Under the pieces are notes generated by a model. The model worked only from the letters and a program-made list of their open reading frames with translations, did not search any database and was not told the DNA's origin. DNA of 64,000 nucleotides, from positions 3,688,501 to 3,752,500 of the forward strand of contig NZ_AP024469.1 of the NCBI RefSeq assembly GCF_016865365.1, written 5' to 3'. Shown here one piece after another: positions 43,197-52,101 of the stretch. The translations under genes were made by a program, and so were the position numbers. How positions within the stretch are numbered: position 1 is the stretch's first letter; each line of letters opens with the position of its first letter. The stretch comes from Geobacter sp. SVR. GTDB lineage: Bacteria; Desulfobacterota; Desulfuromonadia; Geobacterales; Pseudopelobacteraceae.

Positions 43197-44207
43197 ATGG
43201 CAATGAAACTCTGTCGTGAAATGTACGGCCAAGCCCGTACCCTGGGCATAACGGTGTCCGAACTGCTGGCTCAGGAGAATCCCTCGGAGGAGGCCAACCT
43301 CGATGCGTTCGAGTTTGCGCTGATGAAGCAGGACATCAACCTGCGGAAGCATACCGTCGAGCGCTTCTACCGTACTCAGGATGACATCTATCTCTTTCCC
43401 GAGTTCATCAACCGTAACGTCCGCATCGGTCTGGCCGGTCTGACCGCCATCGACCTGACCCTGGAAGACGTCGTCGCCACCGAGACCACCATCGACTCGG
43501 GCGTCTACGATACGTTCAAGGCGGTGTACGACGAGAAGAAGCTGGACTTCTCCCGGATTGCCGAGGGGGGCATGTTCCCCAGCGTCAGCATCACCAGCGC
43601 TAAAAATTCGGTGCGCCTGGCCAAGATTGGACTCAAGCTCAACGCCTCGTATGAGGTGCTGCGCCGGATGAAGCTGCCGCTGTTCGCCGCACACCTGCAG
43701 CTGATCGGGCAGCGGATCGCCAAGCGCAACGTGGCGTTTGCCATGTACAACATCAACAACGGCGACGGAAACGACAACGCGGCCCCGGCCACAGAGGCCA
43801 CTCCACTCAGTTACAGCAAACTCCTGGAGTTCTACCTGAACATGGACCGATTTGCCGGGACCGTGTTTGCGGCCAAGAAAACGGAGATGAGCGCCATCCT
43901 TAACCTGCCCGAGTTCCAGACGCCGTACATCTTCAAGACCGCGGCCACGGGCGAGTTCGCCACTCCGTTCGGCCTGCCGCTGAAACGGTTCAACTGGACT
44001 GAATCAGCCCTGGGTAACAACCAGATCACCATCGTCTCCAAGTCCGCGGCCCTGGAACTGGTGAAGGAAAGCGGTGCCGAGCTGATCGAGACCGAAAAGG
44101 TCATCGACAAGCAGCTCCAGGATACGGTGATCTCCAACGTGATCGGCTTCTCCAGGATCTTCCCGGACGGCGCCAAGGTCTTCACGATCGGCGAAGACGA
44201 AGAATAA
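43197..44207 (+). CDS. Major capsid protein
   Basis: The 336-aa protein (FEFALMKQDINLRKHTVERFY; YDEKKLDFSRIAEGGMFPSVSI; KTAATGEFATPFGLPLKRF) fits HK97-fold major heads in size and position, but is not close to Mu gpT by eye. It follows the decoration gene with AAGGAGAT upstream. N-terminal processing is possible given the protease next to it. Confidence 0.8.
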   Translation: MAMKLCREMYGQARTLGITVSELLAQENPSEEANLDAFEFALMKQDINLRKHTVERFYRTQDDIYLFPEFINRNVRIGLAGLTAIDLTLEDVVATETTIDSGVYDTFKAVYDEKKLDFSRIAEGGMFPSVSITSAKNSVRLAKIGLKLNASYEVLRRMKLPLFAAHLQLIGQRIAKRNVAFAMYNINNGDGNDNAAPATEATPLSYSKLLEFYLNMDRFAGTVFAAKKTEMSAILNLPEFQTPYIFKTAATGEFATPFGLPLKRFNWTESALGNNQITIVSKSAALELVKESGAELIETEKVIDKQLQDTVISNVIGFSRIFPDGAKVFTIGEDEE

Positions 44208-44210
44208 TAG

Positions 44211-44582
44211 ATGGCCACCATCATCGACATGGTGAAAAACCGACTGCCGGACGAGGCGACGCTGTTCAACGCCTCGCTTCCGGTTGTCGTTGAAGAGGCG
44301 CAGGCCCTGGCCGGCTACGAGGGGATCCCCGAGGCGGAGCTTTCCACCACCCGCAAGAGCCTGATAGCGGATCTGGCCGCCAAGGCCCTGCTGCTGCCGG
44401 CCAGAAGTCACTACAAAAAGGAAATGTCCAAGGTCGAAGGCGACGGCGCCGGCAGGGCGGAGTTCGTCGACAAGCTCAAGTTTCTGGACACCATGGAAAC
44501 GGCCCTGACCAGATCCATTGCCGAGCGCCGGCAGGGTATTCAACCCGCCGACACCGGCGTGGCCATGATCGTGATGGAATGA
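44211..44582 (+). CDS. Head completion/connector protein
   Basis: The 123-aa helical protein (VVVEEAQALAGYEGIPEAELSTTRKSLIADLAAKALLLPA) resembles gp6/gp15-type head-tail adaptors that bind below the portal. It starts 3 bp after the capsid gene. Assigned by size, helical content and order. Confidence 0.55.
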   Translation: MATIIDMVKNRLPDEATLFNASLPVVVEEAQALAGYEGIPEAELSTTRKSLIADLAAKALLLPARSHYKKEMSKVEGDGAGRAEFVDKLKFLDTMETALTRSIAERRQGIQPADTGVAMIVME

Positions 44583-44986
44583 TGGACCTGCTCTCTCAAG
44601 ACAATGTTGACCAGTTCCGGGCTGCAATACGCAACGTGACCGACACGTTTCACAAATCCCCGGTCATCCTCCGGAGGGAGACGGGCGAGGAGTTTCCCCT
44701 TTTGGCCGGGCTCACTCCGGACGACCAGGAAGACTATTCGGTAGTCCAGGGCGAGCGATATGTCCGGGACGACCAGGACGATGTGACCGAGCGGTGGGTG
44801 GTGGCCTTCCACCGCGACTATCTGGCCGAGCAGGGGCTGATAGATCCGGAGACCGACACGGTACTGATCGCCCTGGAAAACGACTGGATCGTCATAAAGG
44901 GCAAGCGGCATGCGATCGTCAAATTATCCGACCGGGCGATCTTTCGTGGCCAGGCGATCCTGGTGCGGTTGTCGGTGCAGCGCTGA
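44579..44986 (+). CDS. Head-tail joining protein
   Basis: The 135-aa product (EFPLLAGLTPDDQEDYSVVQGERY, then HAIVKLSDRAIFRGQAILV) has a beta-rich C-terminus like head-tail stopper proteins. It begins in the overlap with the previous stop; two ATGs (44579, 44582) are possible. Confidence 0.5.
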   Translation: MMDLLSQDNVDQFRAAIRNVTDTFHKSPVILRRETGEEFPLLAGLTPDDQEDYSVVQGERYVRDDQDDVTERWVVAFHRDYLAEQGLIDPETDTVLIALENDWIVIKGKRHAIVKLSDRAIFRGQAILVRLSVQR

Positions 44987-45471
44987 TGGCTGGCCGGAGC
45001 GTGCAATTGACCGGCGACTGGAGCCGGCTGCAGCAGGTTTTGAAGCAGGCGGGTCCCAATCTGGCAAAAGAAAGCCGCCGCACGATCGGCCGTCAATTGA
45101 AGAAGATCGAGGCGAAGGTGCTCGGCCACGTGGACCAGCAGGACCTGGAGTGGCCGGAGCTCTCCGAAGCATACGCGAAGACAAAGGAGCGGAAAGGCCT
45201 CTCACCCGACATCCTGCGGGCCAGCAACCAGATGTATTCCAACATCACCACCGCCCAGTCCGACGATTATACCGGCATGGTGGGTGTCCGGCGCGGAGTG
45301 AAGACCAAGCAGGGCAACGATGTCACGGACATTGCCCTGATCCATGAGCAGCCCAAGGACGACGGCACGAAGATCCCGCCCCGCAAGCTTTGGAAGCCGA
45401 CCTTTGAAGAGATGAAGCCGGGGATCGAGCGCGAGCTGAAGGGCATCGCCATTGAGGTGTTCAAGAAATGA
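44986..45471 (+). CDS. Virion morphogenesis protein (Mu gpG-like)
   Basis: The 161-aa protein (LAKESRRTIGRQLKKIEAKVLGHV, then LWKPTFEEMKPGIERELKGIAIEVF) has the layout of phage virion morphogenesis / tail-completion proteins. Its start overlaps the previous stop codon. Fits the place of Mu gpG. Confidence 0.55.
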   Translation: MAGRSVQLTGDWSRLQQVLKQAGPNLAKESRRTIGRQLKKIEAKVLGHVDQQDLEWPELSEAYAKTKERKGLSPDILRASNQMYSNITTAQSDDYTGMVGVRRGVKTKQGNDVTDIALIHEQPKDDGTKIPPRKLWKPTFEEMKPGIERELKGIAIEVFKK

Positions 45472-46040
45472 TGATCGCGTGCCAGATATTCCTTACCGAG
45501 CGCCTTGAAGAACTTACTCTTCGGGATGGCAGCACCCGGCCGTACCGATCGGCGACCCCTGAGAATATCTTTTTCACCGAGATGCCGCTTGATTTCCTGA
45601 AGGACAACGATTTCGCCGTCTGTTGTCTGCCGCTGCAGGACCGTGACAGAAAGCACGGCCGCCTGATTGCCCGGACGCGCAACGCCGGCAAGACGGCGTA
45701 TGACCTCACCCGGCGCCGCTATCAGCGGGAAATCATGTTCCGCTGTCTGCTCTACGGCAGCGCGGATGCCCTGTGGGGAGATACCTCGTTCGTCGGCATG
45801 GCCGAGCAGTTCCGGCAGGCGGTGGCAAACTACCGGGTTATTGCCGACACCGACAACAGCGCCATCCGCGTCAATCCCCAGGATGGAGAGCGCCCATCCG
45901 ACAGCGAAACCGAGCGCGATCGGAAATTACGCCGGCCGCGGCTGGCAATTGTCCGGATAGTGTTCACCGGTGGCCTGCAGACCACAACCAACATACCGAT
46001 CATTCCCAGCGTGACGATCACCCCGCATGTCGGGGCCTGA
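45468..46040 (+). CDS. Tail terminator-like protein
   Basis: The 190-aa product (MIACQIFLTERLEELTLRDG; RCLLYGSADALWGDTSFVG; RIVFTGGLQTTTN) has the size and place of tail terminator / completion proteins before a sheath gene. No catalytic motif. Overlaps the previous stop. Confidence 0.45.
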   Translation: MMIACQIFLTERLEELTLRDGSTRPYRSATPENIFFTEMPLDFLKDNDFAVCCLPLQDRDRKHGRLIARTRNAGKTAYDLTRRRYQREIMFRCLLYGSADALWGDTSFVGMAEQFRQAVANYRVIADTDNSAIRVNPQDGERPSDSETERDRKLRRPRLAIVRIVFTGGLQTTTNIPIIPSVTITPHVGA

Positions 46041-46058
46041 CAAGGAAAGGAGATCCAG

Positions 46059-46295
46059 ATGGACAACAGGGAGAAGGAAAAAAACCGGCCGCGCTTGATG
46101 GTGGCGCCGGAGTCTGGCGACAGCCGGCTCCAACCGATTGAGGCATTGGCCGCCGAGCGCGGCATGCCGGCATATGCCGTGGCCGGTATGTGCCGGGCAA
46201 ACGGCTGGGCACCTGGCAAACATCTGACGGCGGCCGACTTTGAGGCGGCCATGGAAGCATATCGCAACCGGCCCATGAGCGCCGGCCGGCGTTAA
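46059..46295 (+). CDS. 78-aa protein before the sheath gene
   Basis: Small helical protein (ALAAERGMPAYAVAGMCRANGWAPGKHLTAADFEAAMEAY) preceded by AAAGGAGAT. It is in the place of Mu gp38, though similarity is not apparent. Function unknown. Confidence 0.45.
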   Translation: MDNREKEKNRPRLMVAPESGDSRLQPIEALAAERGMPAYAVAGMCRANGWAPGKHLTAADFEAAMEAYRNRPMSAGRR

Positions 46296-46312
46296 TCAAC
46301 GGAGGTTGGCAC

Positions 46313-47995
46313 ATGAACGATGTTTTTGAGTTCCTGATTGACGGCACCAGCGGGATATCCCCGGGTGGGGTTGAGGGTGCCTGTATCATGGTCGGCGTCT
46401 GTTCCCTGGGGGAAGTGGGCAAAGGCTACCTGCTCGGCAAGTCGTCCGATCTGGATACGCTGCTGGGAGTCGGACCGCTGGTGGACCGGCTGCGCGATGC
46501 CTTCGCCCCCGGCGGACAAGCTCCGGTGATAATTGCCGTCCCTGTGGCCGGGTTGCCCGGTGGCTATATCACCCCGGTGGAGCATACCGGCACCGGTCCT
46601 ACGGCGACCGTCAGCGGAGCACCTGCAGGCAACAGCACGGCGGTAGTGCAGATCGTCGTCGGTGGCGCTCTCGCCACCGCCACCTACAAGCTTTCTGAAA
46701 ACGGTGGCGCCACCTGGGGAGAGACAACGGCAACGCCGGCAAACGGACAGATCGCGATCGGCACGTCCGGCGCCACGCTGGTCCTGGCGGCCGGTGTGCA
46801 CGTTGCCGGCGACACCTACGCGACCACCGTCCGCGTACCGATCGGCCCGGTCACACGGGTGGGCACCGGCCCGGTCATCACCGCCGCCGGCACCGTGAAG
46901 GCAGCCGCGGAGGTACAGCTCCGGATTATCTCGGCCGGCGGCCGCAATACCGGCACCTATCAGTTGTCCCTGGACGGCGGCGACTCCTGGGGCGGACTGC
47001 GCACCATTCCGGTAGACGGGCTGATCGCCGTGGGATCAACCGGGGTGACCATTACCTTCCCGGACAACGATGCCGTGGCCGGGGATACCTATTCGTTCCG
47101 GATCGAGGAGCCTGTGCCGTCGGTCGCGGCGGTCATTGAAGCCCTGGAAACTCCGCTCTCGCTCTATGACATGGAGTTCGTGCATGTGGTCGGCCCCTCC
47201 GACTCCTCGGACTGGGCCGCCCTGGGGGTGCGGGCGGACGAGCTGTGGAACGCGCACCGTCCGACGTTCTTTCTTGCCGAAACCCGCCTCCCGTACGACG
47301 GCGAATCGATCGACGACTGGACCGCGGCGCTGGTATCCGAGCGGCAGGGTTTTGCCCACCGCTTCGTATCGGTCTGCTCGGCATACGGCGAGATCTCCGA
47401 TTCGACCGGTAAGCGGATCACGCGCAATGCCGCGGGACTGGCCACCGGCCGGCTGCTGGCCATACCGGTCATGCGGGCGCTCGGCCGGGTGCTGGACGGC
47501 CCGGTTTCGCAACTGACCCTGAGCGACCTATACACCTCGGCGCACCAGTCGACCCTGGAGACCGCCGGATACATCACCGCGCGGCGCTATGCCGGCCTCT
47601 CCGGAGTCTACTGGGGCGACGAGCGGACCATGGCCGACGTCACCAGTGATTTCCAGTTTCTGACCGTGCTGAGGGTGGTCTTCAAGGCGACACGCTTGAG
47701 CCGGATCGCCGCGCTGCGCTCGATGTACGACGAAGCTGGCGACCCGACCCTGGGCGCCAATGCCGCCGGCCTGGCGTATCTCAAAACCGGCATTGAGGCA
47801 GCCCTGAACACCATGGTACGGGCGATACCGCGCGAACTGGCCGCGCACCAGATTACGATTCCGCCCAACCAGGACATCGTCAATAACGGCGTGGCAGTGG
47901 AAATGACCCTGATCGGCATCCCGATCATCCGCAAAATCAAACTGTATGCCAACTATGTATATGCCGGCGGGGCATTTGACCCGCGGCTGCAGTAA
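46313..47995 (+). CDS. Contractile tail sheath protein (DUF2586) with two inserted Ig-like repeats
   Basis: The 560-aa protein has sheath-like ends (MVGVCSLGEVGKGYLLGKSSDLDTLLG; AHQITIPPNQDIVNNGVAVEMTLIGIPIIRKIKL) as in DUF2586 sheaths. Residues about 85-265 are two tandem beta modules of about 90 aa that are clearly related (VEHTGTGPTATVSGA / VTRVGTGPVITAAGT; YKLSENGGATWGE / YQLSLDGGDSWGG; VHVAGDTYATTV / DAVAGDTYSFRI). These probably decorate the tail surface. Confidence 0.85.
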   Translation: MNDVFEFLIDGTSGISPGGVEGACIMVGVCSLGEVGKGYLLGKSSDLDTLLGVGPLVDRLRDAFAPGGQAPVIIAVPVAGLPGGYITPVEHTGTGPTATVSGAPAGNSTAVVQIVVGGALATATYKLSENGGATWGETTATPANGQIAIGTSGATLVLAAGVHVAGDTYATTVRVPIGPVTRVGTGPVITAAGTVKAAAEVQLRIISAGGRNTGTYQLSLDGGDSWGGLRTIPVDGLIAVGSTGVTITFPDNDAVAGDTYSFRIEEPVPSVAAVIEALETPLSLYDMEFVHVVGPSDSSDWAALGVRADELWNAHRPTFFLAETRLPYDGESIDDWTAALVSERQGFAHRFVSVCSAYGEISDSTGKRITRNAAGLATGRLLAIPVMRALGRVLDGPVSQLTLSDLYTSAHQSTLETAGYITARRYAGLSGVYWGDERTMADVTSDFQFLTVLRVVFKATRLSRIAALRSMYDEAGDPTLGANAAGLAYLKTGIEAALNTMVRAIPRELAAHQITIPPNQDIVNNGVAVEMTLIGIPIIRKIKLYANYVYAGGAFDPRLQ

Positions 47996-48008
47996 GGGAG
48001 GAGAAACC

Positions 48009-48464
48009 ATGATCAACGGCAACCTGTATGACTGGGAATCTATTGAGGTGCAGCTGCCCGGTGGCATCGCCATCGGTATCTCCAGTATCGATTACGATGA
48101 TGAGCGGCCCATTGAGGAACGCTACGGCAAGGGTTCCACGCCCCGCGGCTATGGGCGGAAGAACTACAAGGCTTCTGCAAAAATGTCGCTGGACCTGGAC
48201 GAGGCGCAGCGCCTCCAGGATAAGCTGGGCGGGTCGGTGTACGACAGCCAGCCGTTCGACATCGTCGTTTCCTACGCGACCGAAGGGCAGCCGACCATTA
48301 CCGATGTGCTGCCGTCGTGCAAGATCGTCAAGACCAGCACGGCCAACAAACAGGGCGATGAGAACGCCGGTCAGCGGCAATACGACCTGAAGGTCCTGTC
48401 GCCGATCGGCTGGGGTGAGCGTCCGGCCATGGGGTTGACGGTCGGAGTTTCCGTGTCGTTTTAA
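48009..48464 (+). CDS. Tail tube protein
   Basis: The 151-aa product (DWESIEVQLPGGIAIGISSIDYDD; GYGRKNYKASAKMSLDLDEAQRL) fits phage tail tube proteins in size and order, directly after the sheath. GGAGGAGAAACC precedes the ATG. Confidence 0.75.
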   Translation: MINGNLYDWESIEVQLPGGIAIGISSIDYDDERPIEERYGKGSTPRGYGRKNYKASAKMSLDLDEAQRLQDKLGGSVYDSQPFDIVVSYATEGQPTITDVLPSCKIVKTSTANKQGDENAGQRQYDLKVLSPIGWGERPAMGLTVGVSVSF

Positions 48465-48521
48465 CCATTCTCAGCGGGGTGGCACAGGCCGCCCTGCAAC
48501 AACCATCAAAGGAGTTTTGAC

Positions 48522-48884
48522 ATGGAAAAACTGGATGAACAGGCTGACAAGGGCAAGGGTAAAAGCACTAGTACGAGTGTGCCGCAGGTAGTCAATGAGG
48601 CGATCCAGGCGGGAAAGAAGATCCTGGAGCTGACCGGAGAGGACGGCAAAATCTACTATTTCCTCAAGCCGACGGTCCTGGATATGAAGCGGTTCATCGG
48701 GACCGTGACAAAAGGAAAGACGTTCCAGGCGGTCAACGATCTGTTGTTCGAAAAAGCAATCAGCCCCACAAAGGCCGAGCTGGAGGCCGAATTTGAAGAC
48801 ATGCCGGGGCGTATGGTGGCGCTGAATAACGAGCTGCAGAGCGCCATCGGCATGAACGAGAGTCTTTCTACAAAAAAGCTCTAG
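48522..48884 (+). CDS. Tail assembly chaperone, short form
   Basis: The 120-aa protein (ILELTGEDGKIYYFLKPTVLDMKRFIGTVTKGKT) resembles tail assembly chaperones such as Mu gp41 and lambda gpG. It ends at TAG 48882 two codons after an A_AAA_AAG heptamer. The long form is produced by -1 slippage. An AAAGGAG site precedes the ATG. It precedes the tape-measure gene region. Confidence 0.8.
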   Translation: MEKLDEQADKGKGKSTSTSVPQVVNEAIQAGKKILELTGEDGKIYYFLKPTVLDMKRFIGTVTKGKTFQAVNDLLFEKAISPTKAELEAEFEDMPGRMVALNNELQSAIGMNESLSTKKL

Positions 48885-49072
48885 AGCTCCGGGAGGAGCT
48901 GAAAAACAACCATATTATGCAGATGCGGCTCCTGGTTCGGCACTACCTCCATACTGAGCCGGCCCAGGAGCTGGAAGAATTGATGGAGCAATACGTAGAA
49001 GCGTTATGGATAGAGGACCGGCAGGCAACGTTACTGACAAACGCGGTGGCCAAGGCGTTCGGGGGGAAATGA
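48522..49072 (+). CDS. Tail assembly chaperone, long form by -1 frameshift
   Basis: A -1 shift at 48872-48878 continues the chaperone as ALELREELKNNHIMQM...VAKAFGGK up to TGA 49070, giving 183 aa (552 nt counting the re-read base). The extension is coding-like, has no start of its own with a ribosome site, and ends 3 bp before the next gene. This is the gpG/gpGT arrangement. One C-terminal region in two forms binds the tape measure protein during tail assembly. Confidence 0.8.
48872..48900 (+). promoter_or_regulatory. Programmed -1 ribosomal frameshift signal
   Basis: The heptamer A AAA AAG (48872-48878) is in the correct phase with the zero frame ACA AAA AAG CTC TAG. A stem of AGCTCC and GGAGCT with a GGGA loop (48885-48900) begins 6 nt downstream and can act as stimulator. 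Slippery site, phase, spacing and downstream frame all agree. Confidence 0.82.
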
Positions 49073-49075
49073 ACT

Positions 49076-49333
49076 ATGCACAATTATTCAAAACGCTATT
49101 GGCTGAATGCAGAAGGCCATTCCTCTACCGGATCTGCAGTCGCATTCCATGGGGATTCACCTTGGGACCGTGATGGGAAAAGAGAGAAAATCACATTTCT
49201 GGAAATTTCCGATTGTCACAACAAGGTCAGACTGCATCGGTCTGATTTCGATGATATGGCGGAGTTTATCGTCAAAATGGAAAAACTACGTGATGCAATA
49301 ACCGAGTTCGTTTCACACTTGCGGAACGCATAA
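49076..49333 (+). CDS. 85-aa tail-region hypothetical
   Basis: Compact protein (FHGDSPWDRDGKREKITFLEISDCHNKVRLHRSDF) with no known motif. It starts 3 bp after the frameshift stop and has weaker GC bias than its neighbours, so may be an inserted accessory gene between chaperone and tape measure. Confidence 0.45.
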   Translation: MHNYSKRYWLNAEGHSSTGSAVAFHGDSPWDRDGKREKITFLEISDCHNKVRLHRSDFDDMAEFIVKMEKLRDAITEFVSHLRNA

Positions 49334-49334
49334 C

Positions 49335-51551
49335 ATGGAATCACTCTTCCAACTCGGCATACTCCTCAGGGTGATGGACATGGTCTCCGGACCGGTGCAG
49401 GCCATCTCCAACAGCATCGACGGCCTGGCAGCCAAGGCGGAGAAGCTTCAGCCGGTTTTCGACCGGTTCAAGGATTACGGCCGCTGGATTGCCGGCGCCG
49501 GGATTGCCGGAGCGCTCGGCCTGGGCGTGGCCGTGACCCAGTTTGCCAACCTGGAGGAGGCGCAGCTCCGGCTACGCACCACCCTGATGGATTCCGCCGG
49601 CGCAGTCGGCCCGGAATACGAACGGCTCAACACCCTGGCGGACAAACTCGGTTCCTCTCTGCCGGGCTCTACCAAGGATATGATCGGCATGTTCATCGCC
49701 CTGCGCAACCAGGGGGTGCAGACCAACCGCATCCTTGACGGCATGGGGGAAGCTACCGCCAATTTCGCGGCCCTGATGGAGCTCAGCTTTACCGAGTCGG
49801 CAACCCATGTGGCCAAGTTCTCCGAGAGCATGGGGGTGGCCGACGAGGATATGGTCCGGTTCATGGATCTGCTGCAACGGCTCAAGTATGCCTCCGGTGT
49901 GGAGGTGGGCGATCTGGCCTACACGTTCAAATATGCCGGTGGGTCGCTGAAGCTGCTCGGTTTGCAGGGGCTGGAGTCGGCCCGTGATTTTTCCGCCATC
50001 ATAGGCGTGCTCGCGGCCGCCGGCATTGAGGGGTCGACCGCCGGCACCAACATGAGCCAGGCATTTTCCCGCATGGCCGAGATCGGCCACAAGCTGGACA
50101 AGGGCCAGATCGCGAAGCTGGTCGGCCCGATCCTGGACAAGTACAACGTCCGGCTCAACTTCTTCAATGGAGCGGGGGAATTCAAGGGTCTGCGGCCGAT
50201 GGTCGCTGAGTTGGAGAAGCTGAAGGCGCTCAATCCCCAGGAGCAGATAATCACCCTGAAAAAGCTGTTCGGAGATGAGGCAGCCCGGCCCCTGGCCGTG
50301 CTGCTGAAGAGCGGCGTCGAGGGTTACGATCAGATGCTCGATCGCATCCGGCAGCAGGCGGACATGCAGACCAAGATCACCGAGATCATGTCCGGGGCAA
50401 AGATGCAATGGGAAACGCTGACCGGCACTATTGCCAACGTGGTGGCCCATGTCGGCGGGGTAGTTGCCAAGGTGGCCGGGCTGATCGGTGTAATGCAGGT
50501 AGTGAACGACCTGGCTGGACGGCTCGATAGCTGGATTGTAGCGAATCCGCGCACGGCCGGGGTGATTGCCGGCGTAGCCATAGCGCTGACCGCCACCGCC
50601 CTGGCTGCCGGTGGGTTGCTGTTGGCCATCGGCATCGGCGGCACGCTGGTCACCAAGATGATTGTCGGATTCGGGCTGCTGGCCAAGGCGTTTGCTTTGA
50701 TCCGCCTGACGGCCCTGAGTGCCGTCCCTGCCCTGTGGAGCATGACCACGGCGCTGCTGGCCAATCCCGTGACCTGGATCGTGGCTGCGATCGTCGCCGC
50801 GGTTGCTCTGCTGGGTGGGATATTCGTGTGGATGTACCGCCGCGTGGAGTGGTTCAAGACCGGCATCGACGTATCGTTGTTCGCTATCGGGTTCAGTGTC
50901 GGCCGAGTCGTCAAGTACTTGATCGGCCTGGCACAAATAATATTCTTCCCGTTCTCGTTGATCTGGGATGTGCTTCAGCGGCTCTGGTCCGCCATTCCGG
51001 CCATCTCCACCGCCATATCGGATGCCCTGGCCGGGATGCTCAACTCCATCCCGTCACTGCTCGGCGGCATGTTCAGTGCCCTGTTCACGGTCGGCCAAGC
51101 ATTCATACAGCCCATTGTAGCCGGCATCAAGTCGGTTGCGGACCAGCCGTACGAGACGGTCAAGGGTGTATTCCAGCGGGTGCGCAACCTGCTCCCTTTC
51201 AGCGACGCCAAGGAGGGGCCGCTCTCTACCCTGACGCTCTCCGGGTCGCGGATCATGTCCACCCTGGGGGCAGGGATCACCGGGGCAGCTCCCAGCCTGC
51301 AGCGGACCATGGCCACGGCCCTGGCCGGTGCCGCGCTTTCCACCAGCATCGCCGTTGCCCCGCCGCCGGCAGCGGTTGCGGTTCCGTCACAGGCGGTTAT
51401 GGCACAACGGGACGGCAGCGGCAGCTCTTCCGGCTCCAGCGGTCGCACGATCATCATCCAAAATCTTACCGTACAACTGAACGATGTCAACAACGCCCAG
51501 GATTTTATTCGCCAGCTGCAGGCGTTGGTGGAGGCCCATGATGGCGACTGA
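49335..51551 (+). CDS. Tail tape measure protein
   Basis: The 738-aa protein has TP901-type tape-measure features: an N-terminal domain (FANLEEAQLRLRTTLMDSAGAVGPEYERLNTLADKLG; STAGTNMSQAFSRMAEIGHKLD) and a central hydrophobic region with several membrane-like helices. It ends in a helical tail. It sets tail length and probably forms a channel during DNA ejection. At this length the tail would be short-to-medium, like Mu. Confidence 0.9.
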   Translation: MESLFQLGILLRVMDMVSGPVQAISNSIDGLAAKAEKLQPVFDRFKDYGRWIAGAGIAGALGLGVAVTQFANLEEAQLRLRTTLMDSAGAVGPEYERLNTLADKLGSSLPGSTKDMIGMFIALRNQGVQTNRILDGMGEATANFAALMELSFTESATHVAKFSESMGVADEDMVRFMDLLQRLKYASGVEVGDLAYTFKYAGGSLKLLGLQGLESARDFSAIIGVLAAAGIEGSTAGTNMSQAFSRMAEIGHKLDKGQIAKLVGPILDKYNVRLNFFNGAGEFKGLRPMVAELEKLKALNPQEQIITLKKLFGDEAARPLAVLLKSGVEGYDQMLDRIRQQADMQTKITEIMSGAKMQWETLTGTIANVVAHVGGVVAKVAGLIGVMQVVNDLAGRLDSWIVANPRTAGVIAGVAIALTATALAAGGLLLAIGIGGTLVTKMIVGFGLLAKAFALIRLTALSAVPALWSMTTALLANPVTWIVAAIVAAVALLGGIFVWMYRRVEWFKTGIDVSLFAIGFSVGRVVKYLIGLAQIIFFPFSLIWDVLQRLWSAIPAISTAISDALAGMLNSIPSLLGGMFSALFTVGQAFIQPIVAGIKSVADQPYETVKGVFQRVRNLLPFSDAKEGPLSTLTLSGSRIMSTLGAGITGAAPSLQRTMATALAGAALSTSIAVAPPPAAVAVPSQAVMAQRDGSGSSSGSSGRTIIIQNLTVQLNDVNNAQDFIRQLQALVEAHDGD

Positions 51552-52101
51552 CGGATATCTCTCATTTGAAGATGGTGCTGTGCGGCTGGGGAAGGACCTG
51601 CTGCCGGGCATCCTGGTGGGAATATCGGTCAACGCCGGGGTACGGTTCGACCGGGCCACTCGCGACCATATGAGTGGGAAAAATCGCATCCCCCAGGGCT
51701 GGGAAGATGCCGACATCAAGCTGACCGTTGATTTGATCTGCGACAATGAGAGCGATTGCTATACCAAGTTGGCCATCATCAACACGTACTTCAAAGATAG
51801 CGATAAGGGCGCCAATCCGCAAATCTACAACGTCACCAACCGTCACTTGCGTTCCCGTGGAGTTAGCCGGGTAGTTTTTTCAGGGCTGCAATCGGACGAG
51901 GATGATCAGTGCGATGTGATTCGGGCAGTACTCTCTTTCTCCGAGCATTTGCCAGCGGTGGTTAAGCGCGAACAGCAGGCCAATGCGAGCAAAGCGGCCC
52001 TCGGAGCGCCCCCGCCGGCAAAGGCCAAGCCGGTACCCGCACCATCCATCGTCAAGGACGATAATCCATTGATAGCGGGCTACAAAGCAGGACTGAAATA
52101 A
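51538..52101 (+). CDS. Tail/baseplate protein (Mu gp43-like position)
   Basis: The 187-aa product (DGYLSFEDGAVRLGKDLLPGILVGISVNAGVRFD; ADIKLTVDLICDNESDCYTKLAIINTYF) ends in a Pro/Ala/Lys-rich tail. It starts in the overlap with the tape measure, the place of Mu gp43 (DNA circularisation/baseplate). Two ATGs are adjacent. Confidence 0.5.
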   Translation: MMATDGYLSFEDGAVRLGKDLLPGILVGISVNAGVRFDRATRDHMSGKNRIPQGWEDADIKLTVDLICDNESDCYTKLAIINTYFKDSDKGANPQIYNVTNRHLRSRGVSRVVFSGLQSDEDDQCDVIRAVLSFSEHLPAVVKREQQANASKAALGAPPPAKAKPVPAPSIVKDDNPLIAGYKAGLK

